Assembly (NCBI RefSeq): GCF_013031245.1
Contig: NZ_WPZL01000001.1
Location: forward strand, 124,001 to 188,000
Length of the DNA stretch: 64,000 nucleotides
DNA from: Ruegeria lacuscaerulensis
GTDB taxonomy: Bacteria > Pseudomonadota > Alphaproteobacteria > Rhodobacterales > Rhodobacteraceae
Direction of reading: 5' to 3'
The notes under the pieces were generated by a model that was given only the letters and a program-made list of their open reading frames with translations, was not told the origin of the DNA and did no database searches. The first letter of the stretch is position 1. Each line of letters opens with the position of its first letter. This document shows positions 27,297-37,173 of the stretch, one piece after another. A program made the translations under genes and the position numbers.

Positions 27297-27977
27297 ATGT
27301 CGATCTGGACTCGTATATCCGACGCGCTGAGCGCGCTTGCACAGGGCGAAAGCCTGACCGCGGTTTTTGAGAAACTGCGAACGCCCCCGGAACGTTCGGT
27401 CGCGTTTGCAATTGCCGTGATTGCGCTGGGCGCGAAAATGGCCAAGGCCGACGGGCAGGTTACACGGGACGAGGTGACCGCCTTCCGTGACGTGTTTCAG
27501 ATTGCCCGCGAAGACGAGGCCGGCGCGGCGCGCGTCTTTGACATGGCCCGAACGGACGTTGCTGGCTATCAGGACTATGCCCGTAAAATCGCCCGGATGT
27601 TTGCCGATGACAGCACTACACTGTGCGACCTGATGGAGGGGCTGTTCCACATCGCGATGGCGGACGGATTCTATCACCCCAACGAGAACGAGTTTCTGGA
27701 GGAAGTTAGCCGGATTTTCGGTCAGACCGACGCCCAGTTTATGGCCCTGCGTGAGCGGTTCGTGCCCGACGCGCCCAAAGACCCCTACACGGTTCTGGGT
27801 GTCCCGCGAGACATGCCGCTACCCGATATTCGCAAGGTCTGGCGACAGCTAGTACGAGAGACGCACCCGGATGCGATGATGGCACGCGGTGTGCCCGAAG
27901 AAGCCATTCGGCTGGCTGAGAAAAAGATGATCGACATCAACCGCGCCTGGGACGAGATCAACGGCGCGCGGGCCTGA
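27297..27977 (+). CDS. DjlA-like co-chaperone (TerB plus J domain)
   Basis: A 226-residue protein with an N-terminal TerB-like helical domain (about 40-145, KMAKADGQVTRDE and IAMADGFYHPNENE) and a C-terminal J domain (~163-226) whose HPD motif, in ETHPDAM, would stimulate DnaK. It lacks the membrane anchor of E. coli DjlA. It is followed within 5 bases by the nuclease-like gene. Confidence 0.88.
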   Translation: MSIWTRISDALSALAQGESLTAVFEKLRTPPERSVAFAIAVIALGAKMAKADGQVTRDEVTAFRDVFQIAREDEAGAARVFDMARTDVAGYQDYARKIARMFADDSTTLCDLMEGLFHIAMADGFYHPNENEFLEEVSRIFGQTDAQFMALRERFVPDAPKDPYTVLGVPRDMPLPDIRKVWRQLVRETHPDAMMARGVPEEAIRLAEKKMIDINRAWDEINGARA

Positions 27978-27981
27978 GCGG

Positions 27982-28974
27982 ATGCGGCTGGCGACCTACA
28001 ATATCGAATGGTTTGCCAACTTGTTTGATCGCAAGGATAACTTGCTTGTCGATGACAGCTGGTCCGCTCGCCACGACGTGACCAAGGCGCAGCAGGTTGA
28101 GGCGATTGCAAAGGTACTGACCGCAGTCGATGCGGACGCGGTGTTGATTGTCGAGGCACCGAATACAGGAAAAACGCAGGACACCATCCGCGCGCTGCAG
28201 AACTTTGCCGAAGCCTTCGATCTGCGCACATCCCATGCCGTGATGGGGTTTGCCAACGACACGCATCAAGAGCTTGCCTTGCTATACGATCCGGCTGTGC
28301 TGACGGTTCGCCATGATCCGAAGGACGACGAGAAGTCAGCTCCGCGTTTTGATGGCGTGTTTCACATCGATCTCGATATTGATGCGACCGAAGACCACGT
28401 GCGCTTTTCCAAGCCACCAATGGAACTGGCCGTTCAAACCCGCGCAGGGGGGCAGTTCCGCCTGATCGGCGCGCATTTGAAATCCAAGGCGCCGCACGGG
28501 GCCCAGACGCGGGACGAGGCGATCCGCATCTCGATCGCGAACCGGCGCAAGCAACTGGCACAAGCCGTTTGGCTTTCCCGGCGGGTTGAGGTGCATATCG
28601 ACGCGGGGGAGCACGTCATTCTGATGGGTGACCTGAATGACGGCCCGGGCTTGGATGAGTTCGAACACCTGTTCGGACGATCCTCGGTCGAGATCGTGTT
28701 GCAGGCCGGAATGTTCGATCCGCATGCGGCAACCGCATTTGGGGCACCGTCGGGCAACCCTCCTTCGACCGCCCGGTTTGCCCGCCCGGACGGGCAATTT
28801 CTTGAGGCTCTGCTTGACTACATCATGATCAGCGACAACCTGCGCGCGCGCAAACCAAACTGGCGTATCTGGCACCCTTTTCGGGACGCGGCCTGTCAGA
28901 CCTCAGAAGATCTGCACGCGGCATTGCTGACCGCATCCGATCATTTCCCCGTCACGCTGGATATCGACCTCTGA
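27982..28974 (+). CDS. Endonuclease/exonuclease/phosphatase family protein
   Basis: A 330-residue metal-dependent hydrolase of the EEP fold (DNase I-like). Motifs in order: MRLATYNIEW (Asn near 7), HLKSKAPHG, and MGDLNDGPG with the Asp-Asn pair, ending in SDHFPVTLDIDL. It might cut nucleic acid or a phosphodiester; there is no signal peptide. Its start is 4 bases after the DjlA-like gene. Confidence 0.88.
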   Translation: MRLATYNIEWFANLFDRKDNLLVDDSWSARHDVTKAQQVEAIAKVLTAVDADAVLIVEAPNTGKTQDTIRALQNFAEAFDLRTSHAVMGFANDTHQELALLYDPAVLTVRHDPKDDEKSAPRFDGVFHIDLDIDATEDHVRFSKPPMELAVQTRAGGQFRLIGAHLKSKAPHGAQTRDEAIRISIANRRKQLAQAVWLSRRVEVHIDAGEHVILMGDLNDGPGLDEFEHLFGRSSVEIVLQAGMFDPHAATAFGAPSGNPPSTARFARPDGQFLEALLDYIMISDNLRARKPNWRIWHPFRDAACQTSEDLHAALLTASDHFPVTLDIDL

Positions 28975-29012
28975 CCTTTCATCAAGTGGTCGTACCGCCT
29001 ATATTTTGCGTC

Positions 29013-29387
29013 ATGAAACACTTTATTCCGATCTGCGCGATAACCCTGACCCTGGCACTTCCTGCCAGCGCCGAGGAAGACACTGGAAAGTCGCTGATGG
29101 AGCAGGGGGCCGAACTTTTCTTCGAAGGGTTGCGCCAGGAAATGGAGCCGGCGCTGGACGACCTGCTTGGACTTGCCGATCAGTTTGGTCCGGCCATGAA
29201 GTCCTTTATCGAGGAAATGGGCCCTGCGTTGGCGGAACTGGCCGGCAAGGTTCAGGATTGGAGCGCCTATGAAACGCCCGAGATGCTGCCAAATGGTGAC
29301 ATCATCATCCGGAAAAAACCGCCCCAGGACCCTGAAGACATTCCTGAGCAATCCGAAGAAGAGCCGGACGGGGCAACGGAAATCTGA
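29013..29387 (+). CDS. Hypothetical exported acidic protein
   Basis: A 124-residue protein: signal peptide (residues 1-~20, ALPASAEE), a helical amphipathic centre, and an acidic, proline-rich tail (KPPQDPEDIPEQSEEEPD). The ATG at 29013 is preferred over the upstream frame. Proteins of this type are sometimes labelled AAA+ ATPase in databases, but no Walker motif is present. Convergent to ppx with a 2-base gap. Function unknown. Confidence 0.75.
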   Translation: MKHFIPICAITLTLALPASAEEDTGKSLMEQGAELFFEGLRQEMEPALDDLLGLADQFGPAMKSFIEEMGPALAELAGKVQDWSAYETPEMLPNGDIIIRKKPPQDPEDIPEQSEEEPDGATEI

Positions 29388-29389
29388 CT

Positions 29390-31003
29390 TTAGCCTTTGA
29401 TGATCACTCGGGTTTCGGACTTCAGGGCATTCGCCAGTGAGTTCAGGCGCGCCTTGGCGACCTCATTGAACAGAGGGACAGCCGCCGAAGGCAGCCGCAG
29501 TTCGAGTTGGCGCTTTTTCGGGTAGAAACGCAAAGTCCCCATTTTGGCATTGCTTTGCATCCAAAGCATCGCGCCAAACCGCATGGCCTTGCCCAGAATC
29601 TCAGCTTGTTTCTGGTCTTTCTCATCCAGCAATTTGTATAGCGGTTCGAACCGGTTGCCTTCGCGCTTGTTGCGATACCGGTGCTGCAGGGCGAGGCCGA
29701 TGAAGACCCGCTCGGAATGTTTCAGACCGCCCAGATTGGCGCGGGTTACGTTGTCGAAACAGACCTCGGCGCGGTAATCGGGATGGGCGCGCCAACTGAC
29801 GTCGTGCAACAGACAGGCCGCCTTGACCAGACGAATCCGCGCGGGTGGGGCGGACTTGAACACCGGCATCACGAAATCATACAGGTGCTTGCCGAAACCG
29901 GGCAGACGAGCATCCTTAGCCTCCGAGAACCGGCTGGCCTCGATCAGCGGGTCGCAGTCGCGCAGGTTTTGCGACATCTGTTCGTACAGCAGCCCTTCGC
30001 GGATGCCATAGCTCGAAATCGCGATGTCTTTTGGTTTGAACGTGCGGATCAACCGCGCCAGCACGTCCATCGCGTAGGGGATCAGCGCCATGCGGGAACT
30101 GGACACGCCTGCTTGGCTGCGCAGTTTGTCCGGGTCACCTTTTTCGATGAATTTGATGGTTTGATGAACCTGCTTGGTAGTCATGCGGTATTCATGCAGA
30201 ACGTTCAGGGGATAGCCCCGGCGCAGCATGTCCAGACGCGCGAAAGCCCGCCAACTGCCGCCGACAAGGAACAGACGGTCCCGTTGCGGACCCATCTGGT
30301 TGCGAAGGTCTTCCATCGTCGTCTTGATATGCGCCTTGCGCGCACGGCGCCCGCCTTTGATATCGCGCAGTTTCAATGGACCCAAAGCGGAGGTCACGCG
30401 CCTTCCGACATCACCACCGCCGATCTCGGCCAGTTCCATCGAAGATCCACCGATGTCGCAGATCAGCCCGTACGCACCCGGCCAGCCCAATAGAACGCCC
30501 TGAGCGGACAGGCGCGCCTCTTCGGCGCCGTCAATGACCGATACCGTCAGGCCCGTTTCGGACTTCACTTCTTCACAGAAATCCGGCCCATCCTTGGCCT
30601 CGCGTACCGCGGCGGTGGCCACGACATGCAGTCCCGGCAGACCAAGATCGTCGGCTAATTGTTGAAATCGGCGCAAAGCGGCTAGTGCACGTACACGTCC
30701 GCGCGGGTTGAGACGCCCGGATTCCGAAAGACCGGCCCCAAGCTCGCACATGACCTTTTCGTTGTAGAAATAGGCTGGCGACCGCGCCGCTCCGTCAAAG
30801 ATCACCATCCGAACCGAGTTCGATCCGACATCGACAACGCCTACCCGCGAAAGGGCGCGGGCTTCGGGGTTGTCGAACAAAGGTTTTCCGAAAGGTCCCC
30901 AATCCGGGATGTCGGTTTCGACAGTCTGATCCATATCATTTCCAGATTTTCCGGTCGCAGTTTGCGAAATCGCCAGTTGCGGGTCAATTGTCAGGTTCGA
31001 CAT
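29390..31003 (-). CDS. ppx: Ppx/GppA family phosphatase
   Basis: A 537-residue exopolyphosphatase/guanosine-pentaphosphate phosphatase. The actin-like core begins VGVVDVGSNSVRMVIFDG (~54-71) and the glycine-rich ICDIGGSSMEL loop follows; the C-terminal half is the HD-like helical domain. It releases phosphate from polyphosphate or pppGpp. The start is taken at 31003, overlapping hda by 20 bases; an internal ATG at 30934 is a possible alternative. Confidence 0.9.
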   Translation of the reverse strand: MSNLTIDPQLAISQTATGKSGNDMDQTVETDIPDWGPFGKPLFDNPEARALSRVGVVDVGSNSVRMVIFDGAARSPAYFYNEKVMCELGAGLSESGRLNPRGRVRALAALRRFQQLADDLGLPGLHVVATAAVREAKDGPDFCEEVKSETGLTVSVIDGAEEARLSAQGVLLGWPGAYGLICDIGGSSMELAEIGGGDVGRRVTSALGPLKLRDIKGGRRARKAHIKTTMEDLRNQMGPQRDRLFLVGGSWRAFARLDMLRRGYPLNVLHEYRMTTKQVHQTIKFIEKGDPDKLRSQAGVSSSRMALIPYAMDVLARLIRTFKPKDIAISSYGIREGLLYEQMSQNLRDCDPLIEASRFSEAKDARLPGFGKHLYDFVMPVFKSAPPARIRLVKAACLLHDVSWRAHPDYRAEVCFDNVTRANLGGLKHSERVFIGLALQHRYRNKREGNRFEPLYKLLDEKDQKQAEILGKAMRFGAMLWMQSNAKMGTLRFYPKKRQLELRLPSAAVPLFNEVAKARLNSLANALKSETRVIIKG

Positions 31004-31673
31004 CTTTTGAGTCCGAGTTCAGAACCCTCACTGCCAGCGCACGTGTGATCTCGCGCTTTTCCGACAGGGCAAGTTGATCAAGGCGCGCGACAACCTCGGC
31101 AGCAGTTTCAAATCGCCGGTCCATGTGTTTGACCAGATAAGCAATTACTTCTGGACCAGGGTTCAGCTGGCGATCAACGAACAGTTTGGCCAGAACGGCC
31201 CCCAAAAGCGCGTCATCTGGCGGGTCCAGAGCGACGTGATGCGCGCCTTCGATACGGCTTTGCAGATCCGGCAGGGGCAGTTGCCACAGCTTCGGCGCCA
31301 GCCGACCGGTCATCAGCAGGGCGCGCCCCTCGGCAAGGGCCAGATTGTGCAGATGAAACAGGGTCTTTTGTTGTTCGATGTCGCCTGCGACCATCGGGAT
31401 ATTTTCGACCGCAATCGGGGTGCGGGCCAGATTGGGCACATCGTCGTAGCGCACATCCCGGGCCTGAATGATCCTGCCCCCCGTTTCTGCCGCCCAAACA
31501 TGTGCCAGATGCGTCTTGCCAGAACCGGCAGGGCCGCTGAGCACGAGTTTGTTGCCGGGCCAGGACGTGGCCGAGATCATCGCAACGGCCAGCGCGTTGG
31601 CGGGTGACACAAAGAAATCCTCACGACCCAAGGCAGTCTTGGCCGGAAGATCAAAGCTCAGTTGTCGGGCCAT
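30984..31673 (-). CDS. Hda-like DnaA-ATPase-domain protein
   Basis: A 229-residue AAA+ protein made of the DnaA ATPase domain only. The N-terminal clamp-binding motif QLSFDL (residues 4-9) and Walker A GPAGSGKT (47-54) are present. Hda/HdaA, bound to the DNA sliding clamp, stimulates DnaA-ATP hydrolysis and so prevents re-initiation of replication. It sits directly after the AI-2E permease gene (no gap) and overlaps ppx. Confidence 0.9.
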   Translation of the reverse strand: MARQLSFDLPAKTALGREDFFVSPANALAVAMISATSWPGNKLVLSGPAGSGKTHLAHVWAAETGGRIIQARDVRYDDVPNLARTPIAVENIPMVAGDIEQQKTLFHLHNLALAEGRALLMTGRLAPKLWQLPLPDLQSRIEGAHHVALDPPDDALLGAVLAKLFVDRQLNPGPEVIAYLVKHMDRRFETAAEVVARLDQLALSEKREITRALAVRVLNSDSKDVEPDN

Positions 31674-32747
31674 TCATTCTTTTTCCTGATTCAGCCCTTC
31701 AAGGCCGGTATATAGCCGGCTGTCCAGATAGATTGACGTGGCAAACCGCGCCACCACCCCCAGTGCGGCTGCAACGGGTACCGCGACCAGCATGCCGACA
31801 AAGCCAAACAGCGCGCCGAAAACTGACAACGCCAGCAGCAACCAGACCGGGTGCAGACCGACCGAGCTACCGACCAGTTTGGGGGTCAGAAAGTTGCCCT
31901 CGGTCACCTGACCCAGCGCAAAAATACCTGCGACCAGCGCGATCTGGGTCCAGTCGCCCCAGAACTGGAACAAGGCCAGACCAATGGCCAGCGCGCCGCC
32001 AATCAGGGCACCAAGATAGGGGATGAATGTGACCAGACCGGCAATAAAGCCAACGATCAGCCCGAATTGCAGACCAACAACCATGAGTGCCACGGCGTAG
32101 TAAGTACCGAGGATCAGACAGACGGTTCCCATGCCGCGCACAAACGAGGCCAGAACGGCATCGATTTCCCCGGCCAGACGCTTAATCGTAGGGGCGTGAT
32201 CACGGGGCAAAAGCTCTCCGATGCGGGCGATCATGCGGTCCCAGTCCAGCAGCAGATAGACCGCCACGACCGGAACAATGACCAGCAGGACAACCACGTT
32301 GATCGCGGACCCCAACGAGGCCACAACCGATTGCAGCACGTCTCCGGTTTTGGACTGCAACGTCTCGCCCAGCGAGACCAGCGCCTGATGCGAACTGGAT
32401 TCACGGTCCAACAAAGAAGGGAATTGCTTTTCGACGAAGCCGCGCAGTTCTTTGAACAGGCTGGGTAACACCTCAACCAGATCGATCAGCTGTGTAATTA
32501 ACGCGGGCACGACCATCAGAATGGCCAGAACAAAGCTCAGTACCCCGACAATGGTGATTATCCCGGTTGCCGCCATGCGAGACAGGCCCATGTTTTCCAG
32601 CCGGTCCGCGACAGGATCAAGGAAATAGGCGATCGCTCCGCCGATCACGAAGGGCAGAAGAACATCGCCAAGCGCCCAAAGCAGCACCGCAAATACCGCA
32701 GCGGCAATCCCCCAGTACCTGAGCTGATCCTTCACCGGCAAAGCCAT
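31674..32747 (-). CDS. AI-2E family transporter (PerM-like)
   Basis: A 357-residue membrane protein of the AI-2E exporter/PerM family, with about eight helices, a large periplasmic region at ~65-150, and the conserved PYLGALIGG near 250. Members export signalling molecules or act as Na+/H+ antiporters; no substrate can be assigned here. Its gene touches hda, as in many alphaproteobacteria. Confidence 0.9.
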   Translation of the reverse strand: MALPVKDQLRYWGIAAAVFAVLLWALGDVLLPFVIGGAIAYFLDPVADRLENMGLSRMAATGIITIVGVLSFVLAILMVVPALITQLIDLVEVLPSLFKELRGFVEKQFPSLLDRESSSHQALVSLGETLQSKTGDVLQSVVASLGSAINVVVLLVIVPVVAVYLLLDWDRMIARIGELLPRDHAPTIKRLAGEIDAVLASFVRGMGTVCLILGTYYAVALMVVGLQFGLIVGFIAGLVTFIPYLGALIGGALAIGLALFQFWGDWTQIALVAGIFALGQVTEGNFLTPKLVGSSVGLHPVWLLLALSVFGALFGFVGMLVAVPVAAALGVVARFATSIYLDSRLYTGLEGLNQEKE

Positions 32748-32838
32748 TGCTGTCCCCTTGTTTTCGGCCCTTGCAGGTGTTCTTGGCGTATGCGGCCCTG
32801 TGATGCAAGCGCTTCATGCCGTAGGCGAATTTGGGTCG

Positions 32839-33813
32839 CTAGTCGTTGAGCGTACCCAGTTCCGGTGTGTGATCATGTGCCGTTTCATTCGGCCAGTTGG
32901 TGCGCCATATCTCGGCCGACCAGTGGCCGCAGTGAACGGACGGGCGGTCAAAACCTGGAAGTGGTGCGAGCAGGGGCGCGACAACCACATCATGGCGAGG
33001 AACAGCGAAATAGGGGAAAGAATAGCGTTCTTTGCCCGAACGATTGACCACGCGGTGTGGTGTGGATTTCAGCCGACCACCTGACCACAGTTCCAGCATA
33101 TCGCCGATATTGACGACGAACCCGCCCGGTGGGCAGTCCGGTGTGATCCAGCCGCCATCGCGGGTCTGCACTTCAAGCCCGCCCACGGGATCGGGGGCGA
33201 TGATAGTCAGAGCGTCGGTGTCCTTGTGCGGATGAATACCATAGCCGCCCTCATCCGGTGCTTGGGGTGGATAGTGCAGCAAGGTCATGTTGGTCATGGG
33301 GTCGCGAAATGCATCGCGCAAGACGTTCACGGGAACCTTCAGACCCGTTTCGAGAGCCCCCAGAAGTACGTCTGCTACGCGATCAAGCTGAGACCAGTAG
33401 TCGAGAATAACCGCACCAGCCTCGGGCACTTCACGAGGCCATTTATTCGGACCATAAAGCGCACAATCCATTCGGACCGGTGCGTCGCTGGCCACCTCGT
33501 GATGCAGTTTGTAGCCTTCGTATTTGTCGGCCTGGCCTGACCCGTCATTCGGTGTGAAGAATCCCATCGGAATGTACCCGCGATAGTTTTCGCGGGTGAT
33601 CGCCTGATCCCATTTGGAGCTTTCATCAACGTCAAAGATAGCACGAGTGCAGGCGCGAACCTTTGCAACGGTTTCCTGAGAAATGCCAGTACCCGTGATC
33701 GACAGGAATCCGATCTGTGTGCAGGCATCCATCACTTGCCGAACAGTCTGCTCGTATTCAGGATGGGCAGTGTCATGCAACGGGGAAATGTCGATTGTAG
33801 GGATACGGTCCAT
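32839..33813 (-). CDS. Isopenicillin N synthase-like 2-oxoglutarate/Fe(II) oxygenase
   Basis: A 324-residue non-haem iron oxygenase. Iron ligands are seen in GIHPHKDTDALT (HxD) and in TPHRVVN (second His), with the following RYSFPYFAV arginine for the co-substrate. The ATG at 33813 starts MDRIPTIDISPL, the usual beginning; the open frame further upstream is a shadow of the decayed gene there. The role is probably hydroxylation of a small molecule, not antibiotic synthesis. Confidence 0.88.
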   Translation of the reverse strand: MDRIPTIDISPLHDTAHPEYEQTVRQVMDACTQIGFLSITGTGISQETVAKVRACTRAIFDVDESSKWDQAITRENYRGYIPMGFFTPNDGSGQADKYEGYKLHHEVASDAPVRMDCALYGPNKWPREVPEAGAVILDYWSQLDRVADVLLGALETGLKVPVNVLRDAFRDPMTNMTLLHYPPQAPDEGGYGIHPHKDTDALTIIAPDPVGGLEVQTRDGGWITPDCPPGGFVVNIGDMLELWSGGRLKSTPHRVVNRSGKERYSFPYFAVPRHDVVVAPLLAPLPGFDRPSVHCGHWSAEIWRTNWPNETAHDHTPELGTLND

Positions 33814-33823
33814 TAGCGAAACC

Positions 33824-33982
33824 TCACGCCCTGTCGACGCAGTTTGGCGTGAACCGGTCGACCAGAAACACCTCGGACACCGCACGCATTGTCGCCAGCG
33901 CGGCGGGGCCTGATCCGTTGACCAGAACTTCTGCATTATCGACAACGGGAATCTGACAGGTGGGTTCCTGAATGGTCTGCAT
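33824..33982 (-). pseudogene. Remnant of an FAD-dependent oxidoreductase
   Basis: A 52-codon ORF with a good ribosome site (AGAGG 6 bases before the ATG at 33982). It reads IPVVDNAEVLVNGSGPAALA and then a shortened continuation ending FLVDRFTPNCVDRA. This resembles the first dinucleotide-binding beta-alpha-beta unit of FAD-dependent oxidoreductases (normally several hundred residues), with the helix shortened and the rest missing. It ends 10 bases before the oxygenase start. A genuine tiny protein cannot be excluded. Confidence 0.5.
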
Positions 33983-34150
33983 TGGCGCCTCTTGGACTAT
34001 ACATTCTTTCACACTTGAAGTTCACAACTGACGGGTCAATCCAAAAACCGACTGACCTGAGGTCGCAAAATCGCCAATGCACGATTGCCCCCGGCGGGGC
34101 TTTGGCATAAGCAGCCTTGAAGTCGAATTCTCACCTTTGAAGGTCAATCT

Positions 34151-35491
34151 ATGCGCCTCAGCCGTTACTTTCTGCCCGTTCTCAAGGAAAACCCGTCCGA
34201 GGCTCAGATCGTCAGCCACCGGTTGATGCTGCGCGCAGGCATGATCAAACAGGCCGCCGCCGGGATTTATTCCTGGTTGCCGCTGGGCTTCAAAGTGCTG
34301 CGCAAGCTGGAGGATATCATCCATGAGGAGCAGGCGCGCGCAGGCCATATCGCGATCCAGATGCCAATTATCCAGTCGGCAGACCTGTGGCGTGAATCCG
34401 GGCGCTATGATGACTACGGTCAGGAAATGCTGCGTATGAGGGACCGGCATGACCGGGATATGCTGTTCACCCCCACCGCCGAAGAACTGGTCACTGACAT
34501 CTTCCGCGGTCACGTCAACAGCTACAAGGACCTGCCCCTGACGCTTTATCAAATCCAGTGGAAGTTCCGCGACGAGATCCGCCCGCGTTTTGGCGTGATG
34601 CGAGGGCGCGAGTTCTACATGAAGGACGGTTACAACTTCGACCTGTCGAAAGAAGATGCGCTGCACGCTTATAACCGCCATCTGGTCACATACCTTCGCA
34701 CCTACGAGCGCATGGGCCTGCAGGCCATCCCGATGCGCGCGGATTCCGGCCCGATCGGCGGCGACAACACGCATGAGTTCCTTGTATTGGCCGATACCGG
34801 TGAGTCCGAGGTCTTCTATGACAGCGCAGTCACTGACCTGACCTTTGGTGATCGTGAGATCGACTATGACAACCGGGAACAGTGTCAGGCGATCCTCGAA
34901 GAGTTTACCTCGAAGTACGCCCGCACGGATGAAACCCATGACGAGGCGCTGTTCAATCAGGTGCCCGAGGAACGTCGCCGTGTGGCGCGCGGGATCGAGG
35001 TTGGACAGATCTTCTATTTCGGCACCAAGTATTCGGAGGCGATGGGCGCGACGGTCCAAGGCCCCGATGGCAAGCCGGTTCCGGTGCACATGGGCAGCCA
35101 CGGCATCGGCGTAAGCCGCCTGATCGGCGCTATCATCGAGGCCAGCCACGATGACAAGGGCATCATCTGGCCAGAAGGCGTGACACCGTTCCACTGCGGT
35201 ATCGTCAATCTCAAGCAAGGCGACGAAGAAGCGGATGCAGCTTGCGATAAGATCTACAGCGCGCTGACTGCGCTGGGTCTGGAACCGCTTTATGACGACC
35301 GCAAAGAGCGGGCAGGTGGCAAATTCGCCACAATGGATCTGATCGGATTGCCATGGCGCATCACCGTCGGCCCGCGTGGTCTGAAGAACGGCGTGGTCGA
35401 ACTGACCAACCGCCGTACCGGCGAAAGCGAGGAACTGAGCCCCGAGGCCGCCGTCACCAGAATCGCCGAGATCTATGAGCAAATCGCCTGA
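34151..35491 (+). CDS. proS: Prolyl-tRNA synthetase, short alphaproteobacterial form
   Basis: A 446-residue class II synthetase charging tRNA-Pro. Motif 2 is visible in [22 protein letters not shown] (fragment around residues 137-158) and motif 3 in [10 protein letters not shown]; the C-terminal anticodon-binding domain follows. The INS editing domain found in the ~570-residue bacterial form is absent, as is normal in this class. Its end overlaps the GT2 gene by 17 bases. Confidence 0.97.
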   Translation: MRLSRYFLPVLKENPSEAQIVSHRLMLRAGMIKQAAAGIYSWLPLGFKVLRKLEDIIHEEQARAGHIAIQMPIIQSADLWRESGRYDDYGQEMLRMRDRHDRDMLFTPTAEELVTDIFRGHVNSYKDLPLTLYQIQWKFRDEIRPRFGVMRGREFYMKDGYNFDLSKEDALHAYNRHLVTYLRTYERMGLQAIPMRADSGPIGGDNTHEFLVLADTGESEVFYDSAVTDLTFGDREIDYDNREQCQAILEEFTSKYARTDETHDEALFNQVPEERRRVARGIEVGQIFYFGTKYSEAMGATVQGPDGKPVPVHMGSHGIGVSRLIGAIIEASHDDKGIIWPEGVTPFHCGIVNLKQGDEEADAACDKIYSALTALGLEPLYDDRKERAGGKFATMDLIGLPWRITVGPRGLKNGVVELTNRRTGESEELSPEAAVTRIAEIYEQIA

Positions 35492-36386
35492 GAATCTCCG
35501 TCAGCCGCTGATCTCGGTTGTCACCGTTACCAGAAACCTGATCGAGGAGGGGCGCGAAGAAACAATTCTTAGCGCCCTGAACAGCGTCCAGAGCCAGAGT
35601 TTTCGAGACGTCGAACACGTGATCTGGGATGGAAAGTCGACTGACGGCACTCAGGAATTGCTCAAGCAGGCGATCAAAGGCATTTCAACTTCGGCGGATT
35701 GTATTCCGGTCCGCTATTTTTGCGAACCCGATCAGAGCCTCTATGACGCGATGAACAAAGCCGTCGAGCTTTGTGCCGGAGAGTATATTCTGTTCTTGAA
35801 CTCGGACGACTTGATTCCGGGTGACGACTGTCTGCTCAACATAAGTAACGCGATAAAGGGAACCCGACCGGATTTCATCTATGGCGAAACGATTTTCGTC
35901 GATGAAGATGGCAGTCAGCGCCATGCGCGTCGCTTAACCATCAAATCTATCCTTCAACGAATGCCCTTTGGTCACAATGCGATGCTGATCCGGAAATCTC
36001 TGTTTCAGCAATTGGGGGGGCATGACCTGCGGTTCCGCATTGTCGCCGATTACGACATGCTTCTGCGCATGATTTTGGCTGGCCATCAGGGTCACAAAGT
36101 GCAAACACCTTTATCGCTTTTCCGAAAAGGCGGAGTATCGGCCGATGCCGATGCAGTTGGTGCTGAAATGGCTGAATGCTGGCGAAAGAACTTCGGCGAG
36201 TTTTGCGATATGTCCGGATACGACGAAAGCCAGCGCATTGAGTGGTTCAGGAAAGGACAACTGCCGGTAAGGGTTTCATCGGCAATTCTGTTGAAATCGC
36301 TTGCACAGCCTATGACTGCACACGCAGCGCTCTTTAGCCTTGCAAAAACTCTGCGCCGGTCGGTTCAGTTCTGGAGGCGTTATTAA
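35475..36386 (+). CDS. Family 2 glycosyltransferase
   Basis: A 303-residue GT-A fold enzyme moving a sugar from a nucleotide sugar to an acceptor, probably for a surface polysaccharide. Signature parts: SVVTVTRN at the start, DGKSTDGT, and LFLNSDD (metal-binding DxD-like, residues ~112-118). It overlaps proS by 17 bases and stands alone without other polysaccharide genes. Its composition looks slightly more AT-rich than proS. Confidence 0.88.
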   Translation: MSKSPENLRQPLISVVTVTRNLIEEGREETILSALNSVQSQSFRDVEHVIWDGKSTDGTQELLKQAIKGISTSADCIPVRYFCEPDQSLYDAMNKAVELCAGEYILFLNSDDLIPGDDCLLNISNAIKGTRPDFIYGETIFVDEDGSQRHARRLTIKSILQRMPFGHNAMLIRKSLFQQLGGHDLRFRIVADYDMLLRMILAGHQGHKVQTPLSLFRKGGVSADADAVGAEMAECWRKNFGEFCDMSGYDESQRIEWFRKGQLPVRVSSAILLKSLAQPMTAHAALFSLAKTLRRSVQFWRRY

Positions 36387-36742
36387 ACGCCGCCCACTGT
36401 TGGCCGTGCGGTCAGAATATCGCCATCGGCGTGACTGCCCCGCGCTACGACGATTGGCCGGCCTAAACGGCGCACAAGGTCTTTGAATTCGAACCCTAAA
36501 AACCGCAACCCGCAAACCCGGTCGCCTGTGTCGCGATCAGTGATGCAAAGCCGCCCTTGCCGAAAGGCGAGGCGATAACCCTTGTCTCTCAGGATTTCTG
36601 TCAGGCCGCTCCAGCTTACTGCGCTGGAGAATGCCGGGCGGATCGTGGCGCGCAGTAATGCGGCTGTTTCACAATCCAATTCTGTTGATGCTCTGTGGGC
36701 CGAAATTGCGCCCTTCTGTTCAAGTTCAAGTCGAATACTCAT
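36383..36742 (-). CDS. Hypothetical protein, 119 residues
   Basis: A small soluble protein with no signal peptide. The second half (GYRLAFRQGRLCITDRDTGD, then FEFKDLVRRLG) has the look of a small alpha/beta domain also seen at the end of some relaxase-like proteins, but I cannot name a family. It converges on and overlaps the GT2 gene by 4 bases. A long AT-rich region lies upstream. Confidence 0.6.
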   Translation of the reverse strand: MSIRLELEQKGAISAHRASTELDCETAALLRATIRPAFSSAVSWSGLTEILRDKGYRLAFRQGRLCITDRDTGDRVCGLRFLGFEFKDLVRRLGRPIVVARGSHADGDILTARPTVGGV

Positions 36743-37173
36743 GAGCGACCCCCGCTCTTAAAACCATTTACTCCCCCACTAAAAGTGGTAACAAAGTTAA
36801 ATAAACTTAGCAAAACACGAAATAAAATTGCGCACCAAAATGTTGCATTTTGAATTCAGTTTATCGCGCTTTGCCAGTATTGGTTTCATAGCTGAAACAA
36901 TGGCGACATGTCTGTGAATAGGATCACAACTATGGGTTTAAGTTCGTTTCAGGGTGATCTCCTTAAATCCGATGCAGCCCCACTCATCCGAGCTTTGCTG
37001 ATTCGTTTTTGGGTGGTTTGGTGCTTGCAGTATTCGTTCCTGTAACGAGTGTCAGCGATCCTGGTACGAAGCCGCTTATTGGCCCGAACAGAGACCCCGG
37101 AAGAGAGACAACCGGCTTGACCATCCGGCGAAATGCCGAAAGGGTCGCGCCGAACAAAACATCCGGAGCAGGC
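36743..37173. other. AT-rich intergenic region of 431 bases
   Basis: Divergent region between the 119-residue protein gene and the LolC/E gene. Positions 36765-36870 are markedly AT-rich and hold a short palindrome, CCACT-AAA-AGTGG, at 36776-36788, so promoters in both directions are likely. The 37009-37173 part is in frame with the permease but has no ribosome site and no protein-like content. Nothing else is recognised. Confidence 0.5.

Noticed and set aside
34022..35482. 486-codon minus-strand open frame opposite proS
   Set aside because: Antisense shadow of proS, which has all synthetase motifs.
36797..36812. CtrA-type site (TTAA-N7-TTAA)
   Set aside because: The sequence GTTAAATAAACTTAG has the wrong spacing and an imperfect second half.
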